Below are positions 35,154 to 43,915 of a DNA stretch of 64,000 bases, piece by piece. How positions within the stretch are numbered: position 1 is the stretch's first letter; the number at the start of each line of letters is the position of its first letter. Under the pieces are notes generated by a model. It was not told the DNA's origin. It saw nothing but the letters and a program-made list of their open reading frames with translations, and did no database searches. Source of the stretch: JABMPR01 sp964508765 (GTDB taxonomy: Bacteria; Fidelibacterota; UBA8477; JABMPR01); the NCBI GenBank assembly GCA_964508765.1, contig CAZDVD010000005.1, positions 1 to 64,000 of the forward strand, given 5' to 3'. The position numbers and the translations under genes are program-made.

Positions 35154-36556
35154 TGGCAGCAAAAACATTATACGATAAGCTCTGGGAAAGCCATGAAGTT
35201 CGCAAGAATGACAACGGCACCAGTCTGCTATATATCGATCGTCAACTGATACATGAAGTGACCTCACCCCAGGCCTTTGAAGGTCTCAGGATGAATAAAA
35301 GAGCCCCCTGGCGCACCGATGCCAACGTGGCTGTTCCTGATCACAATATTCCCACCAAGGATCGTGATAAGGGTGTCGAAGATCCTATCTCAAAACTTCA
35401 AATAGATACCCTGGCCAGCAATACGTCTGAACTCGGTATTACCAATTTTGACATGTCTGATCCCCGTCAGGGCATTGTCCATGTCATTGGACCGGAGCAG
35501 GGAATTACTCTACCAGGAATGACCATTGTGTGTGGCGACTCCCATACCTCGACTCATGGCGCTCTGGGTGCCCTGGCTTTTGGTATTGGCACTTCTGAGG
35601 TTGAGCATGTATTGGCTACCCAATGTCTGGTACAGGAGAAATCCAAAAACATGCTGATTCGAGTAAACGGCAAACTCCAACCAGGGGTCACCGCCAAAGA
35701 CTTGATTCTGACTATCATTGGCAGAATCGGAACCGCTGGTGGAACGGGATATGCTATTGAGTTTGGTGGCGAAGCTATCCAGGATATGTCCATGGAAGGA
35801 CGCATGACCGTGTGCAATATGACCATTGAGGCAGGCGCCAGAGCAGGTCTCATTGCTGTGGACGAAACCACGATTAATTATGTCAAGGGACGAAATTTTG
35901 CTCCAAAAGGAGTGGCTTGGGAAGAAGCCGAGGCCCATTGGAAAACCCTTCAATCAGATGCAGATGCTAGATATGATGAAACCATCGTATTCGATGCAGC
36001 TGATATCAAACCCATGGTCACCTGGGGAACCTCACCTGAGATGGTGGCTCCTGTAGATGGTTTTGTACCAGATGCTTCAGATCCTGCCAAGGCTGAACAG
36101 ACAAGTAATGCCCTGAAGTATATGGGACTTAAGGCTGGAATGCCCATTAAGGATATCACCTTTGATAAGGTCTTTATCGGATCATGTACAAATTCACGTA
36201 TTGAAGACCTCAGAGAAGCTGCCCGCGTCGTGAAGGGTCAGAAAGTGGCTTCCAGTATCTCACTGGCCATGGTGGTCCCCGGATCTGGTCCAGTAAAAGC
36301 CCAGGCAGAAGCAGAGGGTTTGGATAAGATTTTTCTGGATGCCGGTTTTGAATGGCGTGAGCCAGGGTGTTCCATGTGTCTGGCTATGAATGCGGACCGA
36401 CTTGAACCCGGTGAACGCTGTGCATCTACATCCAATAGAAATTTTGAAGGTCGCCAGGGACAGGGAGGTCGAACGCACCTCTTAAGTCCTGCCATGGCTG
36501 CCGCAGCGGCTGTTGCTGGCCATATCACCAACGTCACAAGATATTACGAGAATTAA
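35153..36556 (+). CDS. leuC: 3-isopropylmalate dehydratase large subunit
   Basis: Aconitase-family subunit. The 4Fe-4S ligands are Cys in FIGSCTNSRIEDLREA and in the GCSMCLAMN pair. VCGDSHTSTHGALGALAFGIG and the NRNFEGRQG substrate segment are present. 467 residues. It works with LeuD encoded one base downstream; the pair can also process citramalate from CimA. Confidence 0.96.
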   Translation: MAAKTLYDKLWESHEVRKNDNGTSLLYIDRQLIHEVTSPQAFEGLRMNKRAPWRTDANVAVPDHNIPTKDRDKGVEDPISKLQIDTLASNTSELGITNFDMSDPRQGIVHVIGPEQGITLPGMTIVCGDSHTSTHGALGALAFGIGTSEVEHVLATQCLVQEKSKNMLIRVNGKLQPGVTAKDLILTIIGRIGTAGGTGYAIEFGGEAIQDMSMEGRMTVCNMTIEAGARAGLIAVDETTINYVKGRNFAPKGVAWEEAEAHWKTLQSDADARYDETIVFDAADIKPMVTWGTSPEMVAPVDGFVPDASDPAKAEQTSNALKYMGLKAGMPIKDITFDKVFIGSCTNSRIEDLREAARVVKGQKVASSISLAMVVPGSGPVKAQAEAEGLDKIFLDAGFEWREPGCSMCLAMNADRLEPGERCASTSNRNFEGRQGQGGRTHLLSPAMAAAAAVAGHITNVTRYYEN

Positions 36557-36557
36557 G

Positions 36558-37205
36558 ATGCAGAAATTTACAGCACATCACGGTTTGGTCGCACCGCTGG
36601 ATAGATCCAATGTGGATACCGATGCCATCATCCCCAAACAATTCCTCAAATCCATCCAAAGAACGGGATTTGGTCCCTATCTTTTTGACGAATGGCGCTA
36701 TCTGGATCATGGCGAACCGGGACAGGATTGTACGAATCGACCCATCAATGAAGACTTTGTTCTAAACGACGATCGTTACCAAGGTGCAACCGTATTATTG
36801 ACACGAGCAAATTTTGGCTGTGGGTCAAGTCGTGAGCATGCTCCCTGGGCACTCCTTGATTATGGTTTCCAAGTCATTCTGGCAGAAAGCTTTGCTGATA
36901 TATTTTATTCTAACTGTTTTAAAAATGGCATGCTACCCATTGTTCTCTCTGCAGAGCAAATCGAGGAATTATTCAAAGCGACGCTGAATGAACCTGGCTT
37001 CAAACTCAGTGTAGATCTTGAGCTGCAGACTGTTTCATCCAGTAGCGGGAAAAGCTATGCTTTTGATCTGGACAATTACCGGAAATACTGTCTCCTCAAT
37101 GGTTTGGATGAAATTGGCCAGACCCTGTCCTATAAACAGGAAATAGCTGATTTTGAAAGCAAGCATCTCAAAAAACATAGCTGGTTAACCCAAGAGGTAC
37201 GCTGA
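36558..37205 (+). CDS. leuD: 3-isopropylmalate dehydratase small subunit
   Basis: Swivel domain of the aconitase-like enzyme. Starts at ATG 36558 (MQKFTAHHGLVAPLDRSNVD); earlier in-frame starts lie inside leuC and lack a ribosome site. Signature NFGCGSSREHAPWAL. 215 residues is the long, bacterial form. Next gene begins one base later. Confidence 0.95.
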   Translation: MQKFTAHHGLVAPLDRSNVDTDAIIPKQFLKSIQRTGFGPYLFDEWRYLDHGEPGQDCTNRPINEDFVLNDDRYQGATVLLTRANFGCGSSREHAPWALLDYGFQVILAESFADIFYSNCFKNGMLPIVLSAEQIEELFKATLNEPGFKLSVDLELQTVSSSSGKSYAFDLDNYRKYCLLNGLDEIGQTLSYKQEIADFESKHLKKHSWLTQEVR

Positions 37206-37206
37206 C

Positions 37207-38805
37207 GTGTCCGAACCAAGAACGATTGAACTATTTGACTCAACCCTACGGGATGGCACCCAGGGTGAAGGTGTCAATCTCTCCGTAGATGATAAACTAC
37301 ACATCGCCCAGCGTCTTGATGAATTTGGAATTGGTGTCCTGGAAGGTGGCTGGCCCGGATCCAACCCCCGTGATCAAGAATTTTTTGCCCGGGCCAAGAA
37401 GATGACCTGGCAGCAGGCTAAGATTTGCGCCTTTGGATCAACAGCCCGAACCATTGAAGGCGTCTCCTCAGATTCAAACCTGAACGCATTACTGCAAGCA
37501 GAAACGGAAGTGGTTTCCATCTTTGGTAAAACCTGGCGCCTCCACGCAGAAAAAGGGTTGGGATTCAATTCCAGCCAGAACTCAGAGTTGATTGAAAAGT
37601 CGGTAGCCTATTTGGTTCAAGAAGGTCGCCGGGTTGTTTTTGATGCCGAGCATTTCTTTGATGGCTATAAAGATTCGCCTGAATTCGCCATGAAAATGCT
37701 CAGGGCTGCTCAGGCTGGTGGTGCGGATACCCTGGTTTTGTGTGACACCAATGGTGGCACCTTGCCCCATGAAGTTGCCCAGGCAACTCAACATGTTTTG
37801 GATACATTTAATGTCCCAGTGGGAATTCATGCCCACAATGATGGCGGCATGGCTGCTGCCAATACGATCACAGCGGTACAGATGGGCGCCAATCATGTCC
37901 AGGGAACCATGAATGGAGTGGGAGAACGTTGTGGAAATGCCAACCTCAGCACAGTTATTCCCAACCTGCTATTGAAGCTTGGTCTTGACCTGAAACATCC
38001 TGTCGATCTTACTCAATTGACCAAGATGGCTAATTACGTTTTTGAAATTATGAATCTCCATCCCGATGATCGAGCTCCATTTGTGGGAAAATCAGCCTTT
38101 GCCCATAAAGGCGGCATTCATGTCAGCGCGGTGATGAAAGACAGCCGCATGTATGAGCATATCATCCCAACAGATGTAGGAGCCAAACAGAGAGTGTTGG
38201 TTTCAGATCTTTCAGGCCAGAGCAATATCCGTTACAAGGCAAATGAATTGGATATCAATCTCCAGGATTCTAAGGGAGAACTTCCCAGGCAAATAGTCCA
38301 ACATATCAAGGAATTGGAGCACGGGGGATATCAATATGAAACGGCTGAAGCTTCTTTTGAACTCATTATCAAAGAGCAAATGGGTAGCTTTTCACCCTTC
38401 TTTGAAGTGGAAGACTCCCGTGTGATTGTCAGTTATGAACGAGAAGGCCACAACCTGGCTGATGCTATGCTCAAAGTCCGGGTCAATGGAGAAGTTGAAC
38501 ACACTGCCGCTGATGGTGTAGGACCTGTAAATGCGTTGAATAAAGCACTCCAGAAGGCTCTGACACGTTTTTACCCGCAATTGTCAGTTGTTCACTTGAA
38601 AGACTACAAGGTACGTGTCCTGGATGGAACCAATGGAACCAAAGCTGTTGTACGGGTACTCATCGAGAGTACCGATGGTGAAAACAGTTGGTCTACTGTT
38701 GGGGTGTCTGAAAATATTATTGAAGCGAGTTGGCAGGCTCTGGTTGACAGTCTGAACTACAAGTTGATGAAATCAAATATTAGCAATAAGAATATGAAGG
38801 AATAG
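37207..38805 (+). CDS. cimA: Citramalate synthase
   Basis: Condenses pyruvate with acetyl-CoA to (R)-citramalate, which LeuCD and LeuB turn into 2-oxobutyrate for isoleucine. DSTLRDGTQGEGVNLS and the metal-binding HAHNDGGMAAANT place it in the IPMS/CimA family. Its 532 residues, the GGWPGSNPRD segment and the diverged C-terminal domain fit the CimA branch and not LeuA, which is separately present. Start GTG 37207, one base after leuD. Confidence 0.92.
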   Translation: MSEPRTIELFDSTLRDGTQGEGVNLSVDDKLHIAQRLDEFGIGVLEGGWPGSNPRDQEFFARAKKMTWQQAKICAFGSTARTIEGVSSDSNLNALLQAETEVVSIFGKTWRLHAEKGLGFNSSQNSELIEKSVAYLVQEGRRVVFDAEHFFDGYKDSPEFAMKMLRAAQAGGADTLVLCDTNGGTLPHEVAQATQHVLDTFNVPVGIHAHNDGGMAAANTITAVQMGANHVQGTMNGVGERCGNANLSTVIPNLLLKLGLDLKHPVDLTQLTKMANYVFEIMNLHPDDRAPFVGKSAFAHKGGIHVSAVMKDSRMYEHIIPTDVGAKQRVLVSDLSGQSNIRYKANELDINLQDSKGELPRQIVQHIKELEHGGYQYETAEASFELIIKEQMGSFSPFFEVEDSRVIVSYEREGHNLADAMLKVRVNGEVEHTAADGVGPVNALNKALQKALTRFYPQLSVVHLKDYKVRVLDGTNGTKAVVRVLIESTDGENSWSTVGVSENIIEASWQALVDSLNYKLMKSNISNKNMKE

Positions 38806-38815
38806 AATCTGAATC

Positions 38816-39742
38816 ATGCCGAATCATTGTGAAAAAATATGGTTTAACGGGGAAATTGTAAATTGGAATCAGGCCACCACGCATGTGATGTCCCACGGTT
38901 TGCACTATGGAAGTGGTATTTTTGAAGGGGTGAAATGCTATACCACTGAGGATGGTCCTGCCATCTTTAAGTTGGAGGATCATATAGATCGCTTCTTCAC
39001 CTCAGCGAAAATATATCGTATTGATCTTCCCTTCAGTAAAACAGACTTGCTCAAAGGCTGTCTGGACATTATTAAAGAAAATGGGATTGAAAACGGATAC
39101 ATCAGACCCGTTGCTTACTATGGCTATGACTCGCTTGGCGTTCATCCAAAGGATTGTCCTGTGGAGGTATCGATTGGTGCTTTTGATTGGGGAGCCTATC
39201 TGGGTCAGGATGCTCTGGTAAAGGGGGTTCGGGTAACCGTATCACCGTGGCGAAAATTTCACTCCAGTTCCTTTCCAACCAATGCTAAGGCCAATGGTCA
39301 ATATTTGAATTCACTCCTGGCCGTTCAGGATGCGAAATCGAAAGGTTTTGATGAAGGACTTCTTCTCAATCAGGAGGGAACCATAGCCGAGGGAGCTGGC
39401 CAGAATATTTTTCTGATCAAAAACGGAAAACTCTATACCAATGCTGAGGACTCTTCGATTTTAATGGGTATCACCAGGGAAACACTGATTCAACTTGCGC
39501 GTGATCTAGGATTTCGAGTTAAAGTCGGACGTCTTTCTGTAGGACAATTGTTGTCTGCGGATGAGGCATTTTTTACAGGTACTGCCAGTGAGGTGACACC
39601 CATCCGAGAGTTGGATCACCGCGTGGTAGGTCCTGGTGGTAGAGGACCCATTACTGAGAAATTACAAGCTGCCTATATGGATGTGGTCCATGGTCGCAGC
39701 CCTCAATACAAGTCCTGGTTAACCTATGTCAATGAATCTTGA
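38816..39742 (+). CDS. ilvE: Branched-chain amino-acid aminotransferase
   Basis: Class IV PLP enzyme for the last step to Ile, Leu and Val. The PLP Lys is in PTNAKANGQYLNSLLAV. Other signatures are HYGSGIFEG, EGAGQNIFLIKNG and FFTGTASEVTPI. 308 residues, matching E. coli IlvE (309). It closes the ten-gene ilv-leu operon; the following 85 bp to the aspartokinase gene contain a GC-rich inverted stretch (GCCGGGCTTGACCCGGG). Confidence 0.95.
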   Translation: MPNHCEKIWFNGEIVNWNQATTHVMSHGLHYGSGIFEGVKCYTTEDGPAIFKLEDHIDRFFTSAKIYRIDLPFSKTDLLKGCLDIIKENGIENGYIRPVAYYGYDSLGVHPKDCPVEVSIGAFDWGAYLGQDALVKGVRVTVSPWRKFHSSSFPTNAKANGQYLNSLLAVQDAKSKGFDEGLLLNQEGTIAEGAGQNIFLIKNGKLYTNAEDSSILMGITRETLIQLARDLGFRVKVGRLSVGQLLSADEAFFTGTASEVTPIRELDHRVVGPGGRGPITEKLQAAYMDVVHGRSPQYKSWLTYVNES

Positions 39743-39827
39743 TAGTATGTTTGAGATTGATGTGGCACGCCGGGCTTGACCCGGGTAGATTTGGTATTGA
39801 AACACAAGGGGAAATGAAAATCCAGTT

Positions 39828-41216
39828 ATGAAAGTATTGAAATTTGGTGGCTCATCCATTGCCACACCAGAACGCCTCACTGCAGTCCTTGAGCTGATTC
39901 GTCAAGCTGAAAAAGAAAACCAAATTGCAGTCGTCGTTTCTGCCTTTGGTGGTGTCACAGACCAACTTATTAAGATGATAGAACTTGCCGGTAAGGGTAA
40001 GGACGCTTACTCCACAGAATATAAAGCCTTCGTTGATAAACATGAGGGTATGATCGTCGCCATGACAACTGGCCGCCGTCAGGAAATATTGCGCCAAAGT
40101 ATCAATAAGTATACCTCCAGATTAAGTGAAATCTTGAGAGGTGTTTATTTGGTCAGGCATGTAGCGCCAAAAACCTACAATCAAATATTGAGCTATGGTG
40201 AGCGTCTTTCAGCCCGGATCATCACTGCAAGTCTTTCAGAAATGGGCGGTGAAACTGAATTTATTGATACGCGGGACTATGTCAGAACGGATGATAATTA
40301 TAGTGCTGGTGTTGTAGACTTTGATACGACGAATCAAAATATCACGGCGTATTTTGACCTACATAAGTGCACACAGATTGTGACCGGGTTTATTGCTTCA
40401 AATAGCCAGGGAGAAACCACAACTCTGGGCCGGAGTGGGTCAGACTATACTGCTGCAATATTTGGAGCAGCTCTGGGTGCCAGTGAGATAGAAATTTGGA
40501 CAGATGTGGATGGTATTCTGACAGCGAATCCAAAAGAGGTACCCTCGGCCTATCCTATTCCAGTCATGACCTATGAAGATGCCATGGAAATGTCCCATTT
40601 TGGAGCCAAAGTTATCTTTCCACCAACCATTCAACCTGCCATGAGGGCAGGTATACCACTCCGTATCAAGAACACCTTCAATCCTGACTTCCCTGGCACC
40701 TTGATCGACAAAGAAGGCCAGGATAAGGACTATCGCATTACTGGGATCTCAAGTATGGATTCCATTTCGCTCATCCGTATTCAAGGCAGCGGGATGATTG
40801 GTAAAACAGGATTAACTGGTCGAATATTTATGGCCATGGCCAATGCAGATGTAGGTGTCATGTTGATCTCTCTGGCATCCAGTGAACACTCCATTTGTTT
40901 TGCTGTAGACCCAGACAGCGCAGAGAAAGCTAAGGCAGCCCTGGAAAAGGAATTCCTGCTTGAAATGCAAGTCCATGGGATTGCTAAAATTCTCATCGAG
41001 GACAATCTCTGTATTGTTGCTGTGGTGGGTGAAAATATGCGTCACACACCTGGTATCTCAGGAAAAGTATTCGGTGCCCTGGGAGAGTTGGGTGTTAATG
41101 TGGTTGCTATTGCTCAGGGGTCATCTGAGCGAAATATTTCCATCGTCATTTCAAGAGATGATGAGGTCAGAGTCAAACGTGAATTACATGATAAATTCTT
41201 TAATGATATTCAATAG
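39828..41216 (+). CDS. Aspartokinase of the ThrA type, lacking homoserine dehydrogenase
   Basis: Phosphorylates aspartate, the first step to threonine, methionine and lysine. The kinase domain starts KFGGSSIATPERL, with TLGRSGSDYTAA and EIWTDVDGIL. It is followed by two ACT domains (about 315-455). The sequence resembles the N-terminal half of the bifunctional ThrA protein, and it ends (RELHDKFFNDIQ) at about the place where the dehydrogenase half would begin. No dehydrogenase follows. With thrB and thrC downstream the order mimics thrABC. Feedback by threonine is likely but unproven. Confidence 0.9.
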   Translation: MKVLKFGGSSIATPERLTAVLELIRQAEKENQIAVVVSAFGGVTDQLIKMIELAGKGKDAYSTEYKAFVDKHEGMIVAMTTGRRQEILRQSINKYTSRLSEILRGVYLVRHVAPKTYNQILSYGERLSARIITASLSEMGGETEFIDTRDYVRTDDNYSAGVVDFDTTNQNITAYFDLHKCTQIVTGFIASNSQGETTTLGRSGSDYTAAIFGAALGASEIEIWTDVDGILTANPKEVPSAYPIPVMTYEDAMEMSHFGAKVIFPPTIQPAMRAGIPLRIKNTFNPDFPGTLIDKEGQDKDYRITGISSMDSISLIRIQGSGMIGKTGLTGRIFMAMANADVGVMLISLASSEHSICFAVDPDSAEKAKAALEKEFLLEMQVHGIAKILIEDNLCIVAVVGENMRHTPGISGKVFGALGELGVNVVAIAQGSSERNISIVISRDDEVRVKRELHDKFFNDIQ

Positions 41217-41486
41217 AATTGCAGGTAGTAATGAAAACGGTGTTTTATGCTTCGACGAGCTCAGCATGACACCCCGAGATACGTCTCCCTGCTTGCCGGG
41301 TCGGAGCTGAAAAGCGTAGACTGGAGCTCGTGTCATCCCGAGCGGCTTGCAGGGGCGTAGCTCCACTGGAGCGAAGACCTGAGTCGAGGGACGAAGGGTA
41401 AAGGAAATGATGCGAAGTGTAAATAGTAGTTTTAAAATATTCAACACGAGTCCATGTGTATTGGACAAAGCGCACGAGGAAATGAA
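41217..41486. other. Spacer with dispersed repeats before thrB
   Basis: A 270-bp insertion-like spacer between the aspartokinase gene and thrB. It holds the CTTCGACGAGCTCAG element (41250-41264) and the first copy of the 61-bp direct repeat (41331-41391). No gene. Confidence 0.7.
41331..41391 (+). repeat. 61-bp direct repeat, copy 1
   Basis: Identical over 61 bases to 43745-43805. It begins TGTCATCCCGAGCGGC and ends CCTGAGTCGAGGGA. The two copies bracket thrB and thrC. Confidence 0.93.
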
Positions 41487-42419
41487 GTGAAAAAGTCAGC
41501 ACGAGCATATGCCCCAGCAACTGTTGCCAATGCAGTAAGCGGTTTTGATGTACTTGGCTTTGCCTTACAGGAACCAGGGGATATCGTTATTTGTAAGCGT
41601 TCTGATGTTCCAGGAATCCGCATTGCACCTCTCACAGGGGCTTTTAGCGCCTTACCTAATGACCCCAAGCTCAATACTGCAGGTGTGGCCGTTCAAGCGC
41701 TTATGGATGCAAAAAACCTTGCCTTGGGTATGGAGTTGGAAATTCACAAGGGTGTCCCCATTGTGGGTGGCATGGGCTCCAGCGCATCAAGTGCTGTGGC
41801 AGCTGTGGTTGTCGTGAATGAGTTATTTGATTTACAGCTCACGCCACAAGAACTCTTGCCCTTTGTTCTGGAAAGCGAACGAGCAGCAACTGGTGTTCCC
41901 CATGCCGACAATGCTGCCCCTTCCCTTCTTGGGGGGTTCACCCTGATACATAGCCTGGACCCCCTGGATATTATCTCTCTGGCAACACCTGCAGCCTTCT
42001 CTTGCGCTTTGGTTCATCCTCACATGCATATCAAAACCAGGGATGCCCGTGAGATTTTGCCAAAATCAGTTCCTATGGAAATAGCGACAAAACAGATGGG
42101 ACATATCGCCAGTTTTGTTGCGGGTCTCTTTCAAGAGGATCTTGAATTGATCAAGCGCTCCTTTGTTGATGAGCTGGCCGAACCTTATCGGGGACAATTA
42201 ATACCTGGATATGAGCGCGTAAAATCAGCCGCCCTGGAGCAGGGTGCCCTGGGGTGTGGAATTTCAGGTTCAGGACCTTCCATGTTTGCCTTATGCCCCA
42301 GTCCAGATATTGCACAACAGGCAGCTTGGGCCATGGAACAAGTATTCCTCGCAGAAAATCTGGAAAGCGATCTCTATATCTCTGTTATCAGTCAGCAGGG
42401 CGCCAGAATTCTGGAATAA
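41487..42419 (+). CDS. thrB: Homoserine kinase
   Basis: GHMP-family kinase that phosphorylates homoserine. The phosphate-binding loop is GGMGSSASSAVAAV, with ARAYAPATVANAVSGFDVLG at the N-terminus and CGISGSGPSMFAL near the end. I start at GTG 41487 (SD GAGGA 7-9 nt upstream), not at the earlier ATG 41454, which would add residues unlike the family. 310 residues. Homoserine must come from a dehydrogenase encoded elsewhere. Confidence 0.94.
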   Translation: MKKSARAYAPATVANAVSGFDVLGFALQEPGDIVICKRSDVPGIRIAPLTGAFSALPNDPKLNTAGVAVQALMDAKNLALGMELEIHKGVPIVGGMGSSASSAVAAVVVVNELFDLQLTPQELLPFVLESERAATGVPHADNAAPSLLGGFTLIHSLDPLDIISLATPAAFSCALVHPHMHIKTRDAREILPKSVPMEIATKQMGHIASFVAGLFQEDLELIKRSFVDELAEPYRGQLIPGYERVKSAALEQGALGCGISGSGPSMFALCPSPDIAQQAAWAMEQVFLAENLESDLYISVISQQGARILE

Positions 42420-42422
42420 ATT

Positions 42423-43730
42423 TTGAAATATATCAGTACAAAAAACATCAGCACTCCTGCTTCTCTCAAGGAGGCGATTCTCTCGGGCATGCCTGGAGAT
42501 GGCGGCCTCTTTCTCCCTGCAAGCATTCCAACGCTAAACACAAAACAGATTGAAGCCCTGGGAAGTATGTCCTTTCAGGAAATCGCTCAGATAATGGCCA
42601 CGGCATTTTTATCTGAGGATATACCAGCCAGGGACATCCAGAACATGGTAGCAAACTCCATGGATCTGGATGTAAAATTGACTCGGCTCAGCGAACAAAT
42701 GTCCATTCTGGAAACCTTTCACGGTCCCACCATGGCTTTCAAGGACTTTGGTGCCCGCTTTATGGCGCGCTTAATGTCCTATCTCATCAAGGGGGACCCG
42801 CGTGAATTGACGATTCTCGTAGCCACCTCTGGTGACACAGGAAGTGCCGTGGCCAGTGGTTTTCTAGGTATTCCAGGCATCCGAGTCGTTATTCTTTATC
42901 CCAGTGGCAAGGTGAGTCCTTCCCAGGAAAAGCAACTGACGACCCAGGGTGAAAATATTCAAGCTCTGGAAGTATCTGGTAATTTCGATGATTGTCAGCG
43001 ATTGGTAAAAGCTGCTTTTGCTGATAAAAAATTACGCCAGGAACACTTACTTTCTTCAGCCAATTCCATCAATATTGCACGGCTTATTCCTCAGTCTTTC
43101 TATTATGCCTATACAGCAGGACAATTGAATCAAGAACCAGGTGGCTTTGTCATCTCGGTACCTTCTGGAAATTTCGGGAATCTCACCGCAGGCCTTATAG
43201 CTAAGCGCATGGGTGTTCCGATCAAGCATTTCATTGCATCAACCAATAGCAATGATGTGTTTCCGGAATATCTTCAATCCGGCGACTTTAAACCTCGCCC
43301 CTCTAACCAAACTATCTCAAATGCCATGGATGTCGGTGATCCCAGCAACCTCTCCAGAATTCGATATCTATTTGGGGATGATGTTGCCCAAATTCGATCT
43401 GAGATCAGTAGTTGGAGTTTTGATGATGATCAGACGAGGGAGAAGATTAGAGAGATATTTAAACGCTACCACTACACCATCGATCCCCATACCGCAGTGG
43501 GTATTCTAGGTCTAGACAAATACTTCGAATCAACTCAATCAAAAAGTCATGGAGTGGTCATATCTACTGCCCACCCTGCAAAATTTCCTGAAAGTGTTGA
43601 GCCAATCATTGGGGAAAAAATCCCTGTTCCGCCGCAACTTGCCCAATATCTGGAACGGGAGAAACAGGCGACACAGATGTCAACCGATTATGAGCAATTT
43701 AGACAGTATTTGATGGATACTTTGGGATAA
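42423..43730 (+). CDS. thrC: Threonine synthase
   Basis: PLP enzyme converting O-phosphohomoserine to threonine. The PLP Lys is in HGPTMAFKDFGARFM. The phosphate loop ATSGDTGSAVASGF and SVPSGNFGNLTAGL are present. Start TTG 42423 (MKYISTKNIS), three bases after thrB. 435 residues, the shorter ThrC form as in E. coli (428). Last gene of the thr group. Confidence 0.95.
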   Translation: MKYISTKNISTPASLKEAILSGMPGDGGLFLPASIPTLNTKQIEALGSMSFQEIAQIMATAFLSEDIPARDIQNMVANSMDLDVKLTRLSEQMSILETFHGPTMAFKDFGARFMARLMSYLIKGDPRELTILVATSGDTGSAVASGFLGIPGIRVVILYPSGKVSPSQEKQLTTQGENIQALEVSGNFDDCQRLVKAAFADKKLRQEHLLSSANSINIARLIPQSFYYAYTAGQLNQEPGGFVISVPSGNFGNLTAGLIAKRMGVPIKHFIASTNSNDVFPEYLQSGDFKPRPSNQTISNAMDVGDPSNLSRIRYLFGDDVAQIRSEISSWSFDDDQTREKIREIFKRYHYTIDPHTAVGILGLDKYFESTQSKSHGVVISTAHPAKFPESVEPIIGEKIPVPPQLAQYLEREKQATQMSTDYEQFRQYLMDTLG

Positions 43731-43744
43731 TAGAATCTAATGCT

Positions 43745-43805
43745 TGTCATCCCGAGCGGCTTGCAGGGGCGTAGCTCCACTGGAGCGAAGACCTGAGTCG
43801 AGGGA
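43745..43805 (+). repeat. 61-bp direct repeat, copy 2
   Basis: Perfect copy of 41331-41391, starting 14 bp after the thrC stop. A second shared element, CTTCGACGAGCTCAG, follows at 43838-43852. Confidence 0.93.
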
Positions 43806-43868
43806 TATGGAAAATCGAATTTGATCAAAGTGTCGCACTTCGACGAGCTCAGTGTGACACAGATGATT

Positions 43869-43900
43869 TACCAGGCGGGGATTTGAATCCCCGCCTGGTA
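43869..43900. terminator. Long perfect hairpin between convergent thrC and proC
   Basis: A 15-base arm, TACCAGGCGGGGATT (43869-43883), and its exact complement at 43886-43900. No T run follows. Its position between converging genes suggests a shared 3' structure, perhaps a bidirectional transcription barrier. Confidence 0.55.
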
Positions 43901-43915
43901 AACCCCGCGGTAACA

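Noticed and set aside
39743..39827. Threonine leader peptide before the aspartokinase gene
   Set aside because: No ORF rich in Thr or Ile codons and no terminator in the 85-bp gap; only a GC-rich inverted stretch.
43871..43898. tRNA-like GGATTTGAATCC segment
   Set aside because: It is the centre of a simple perfect hairpin, with no other tRNA arms.
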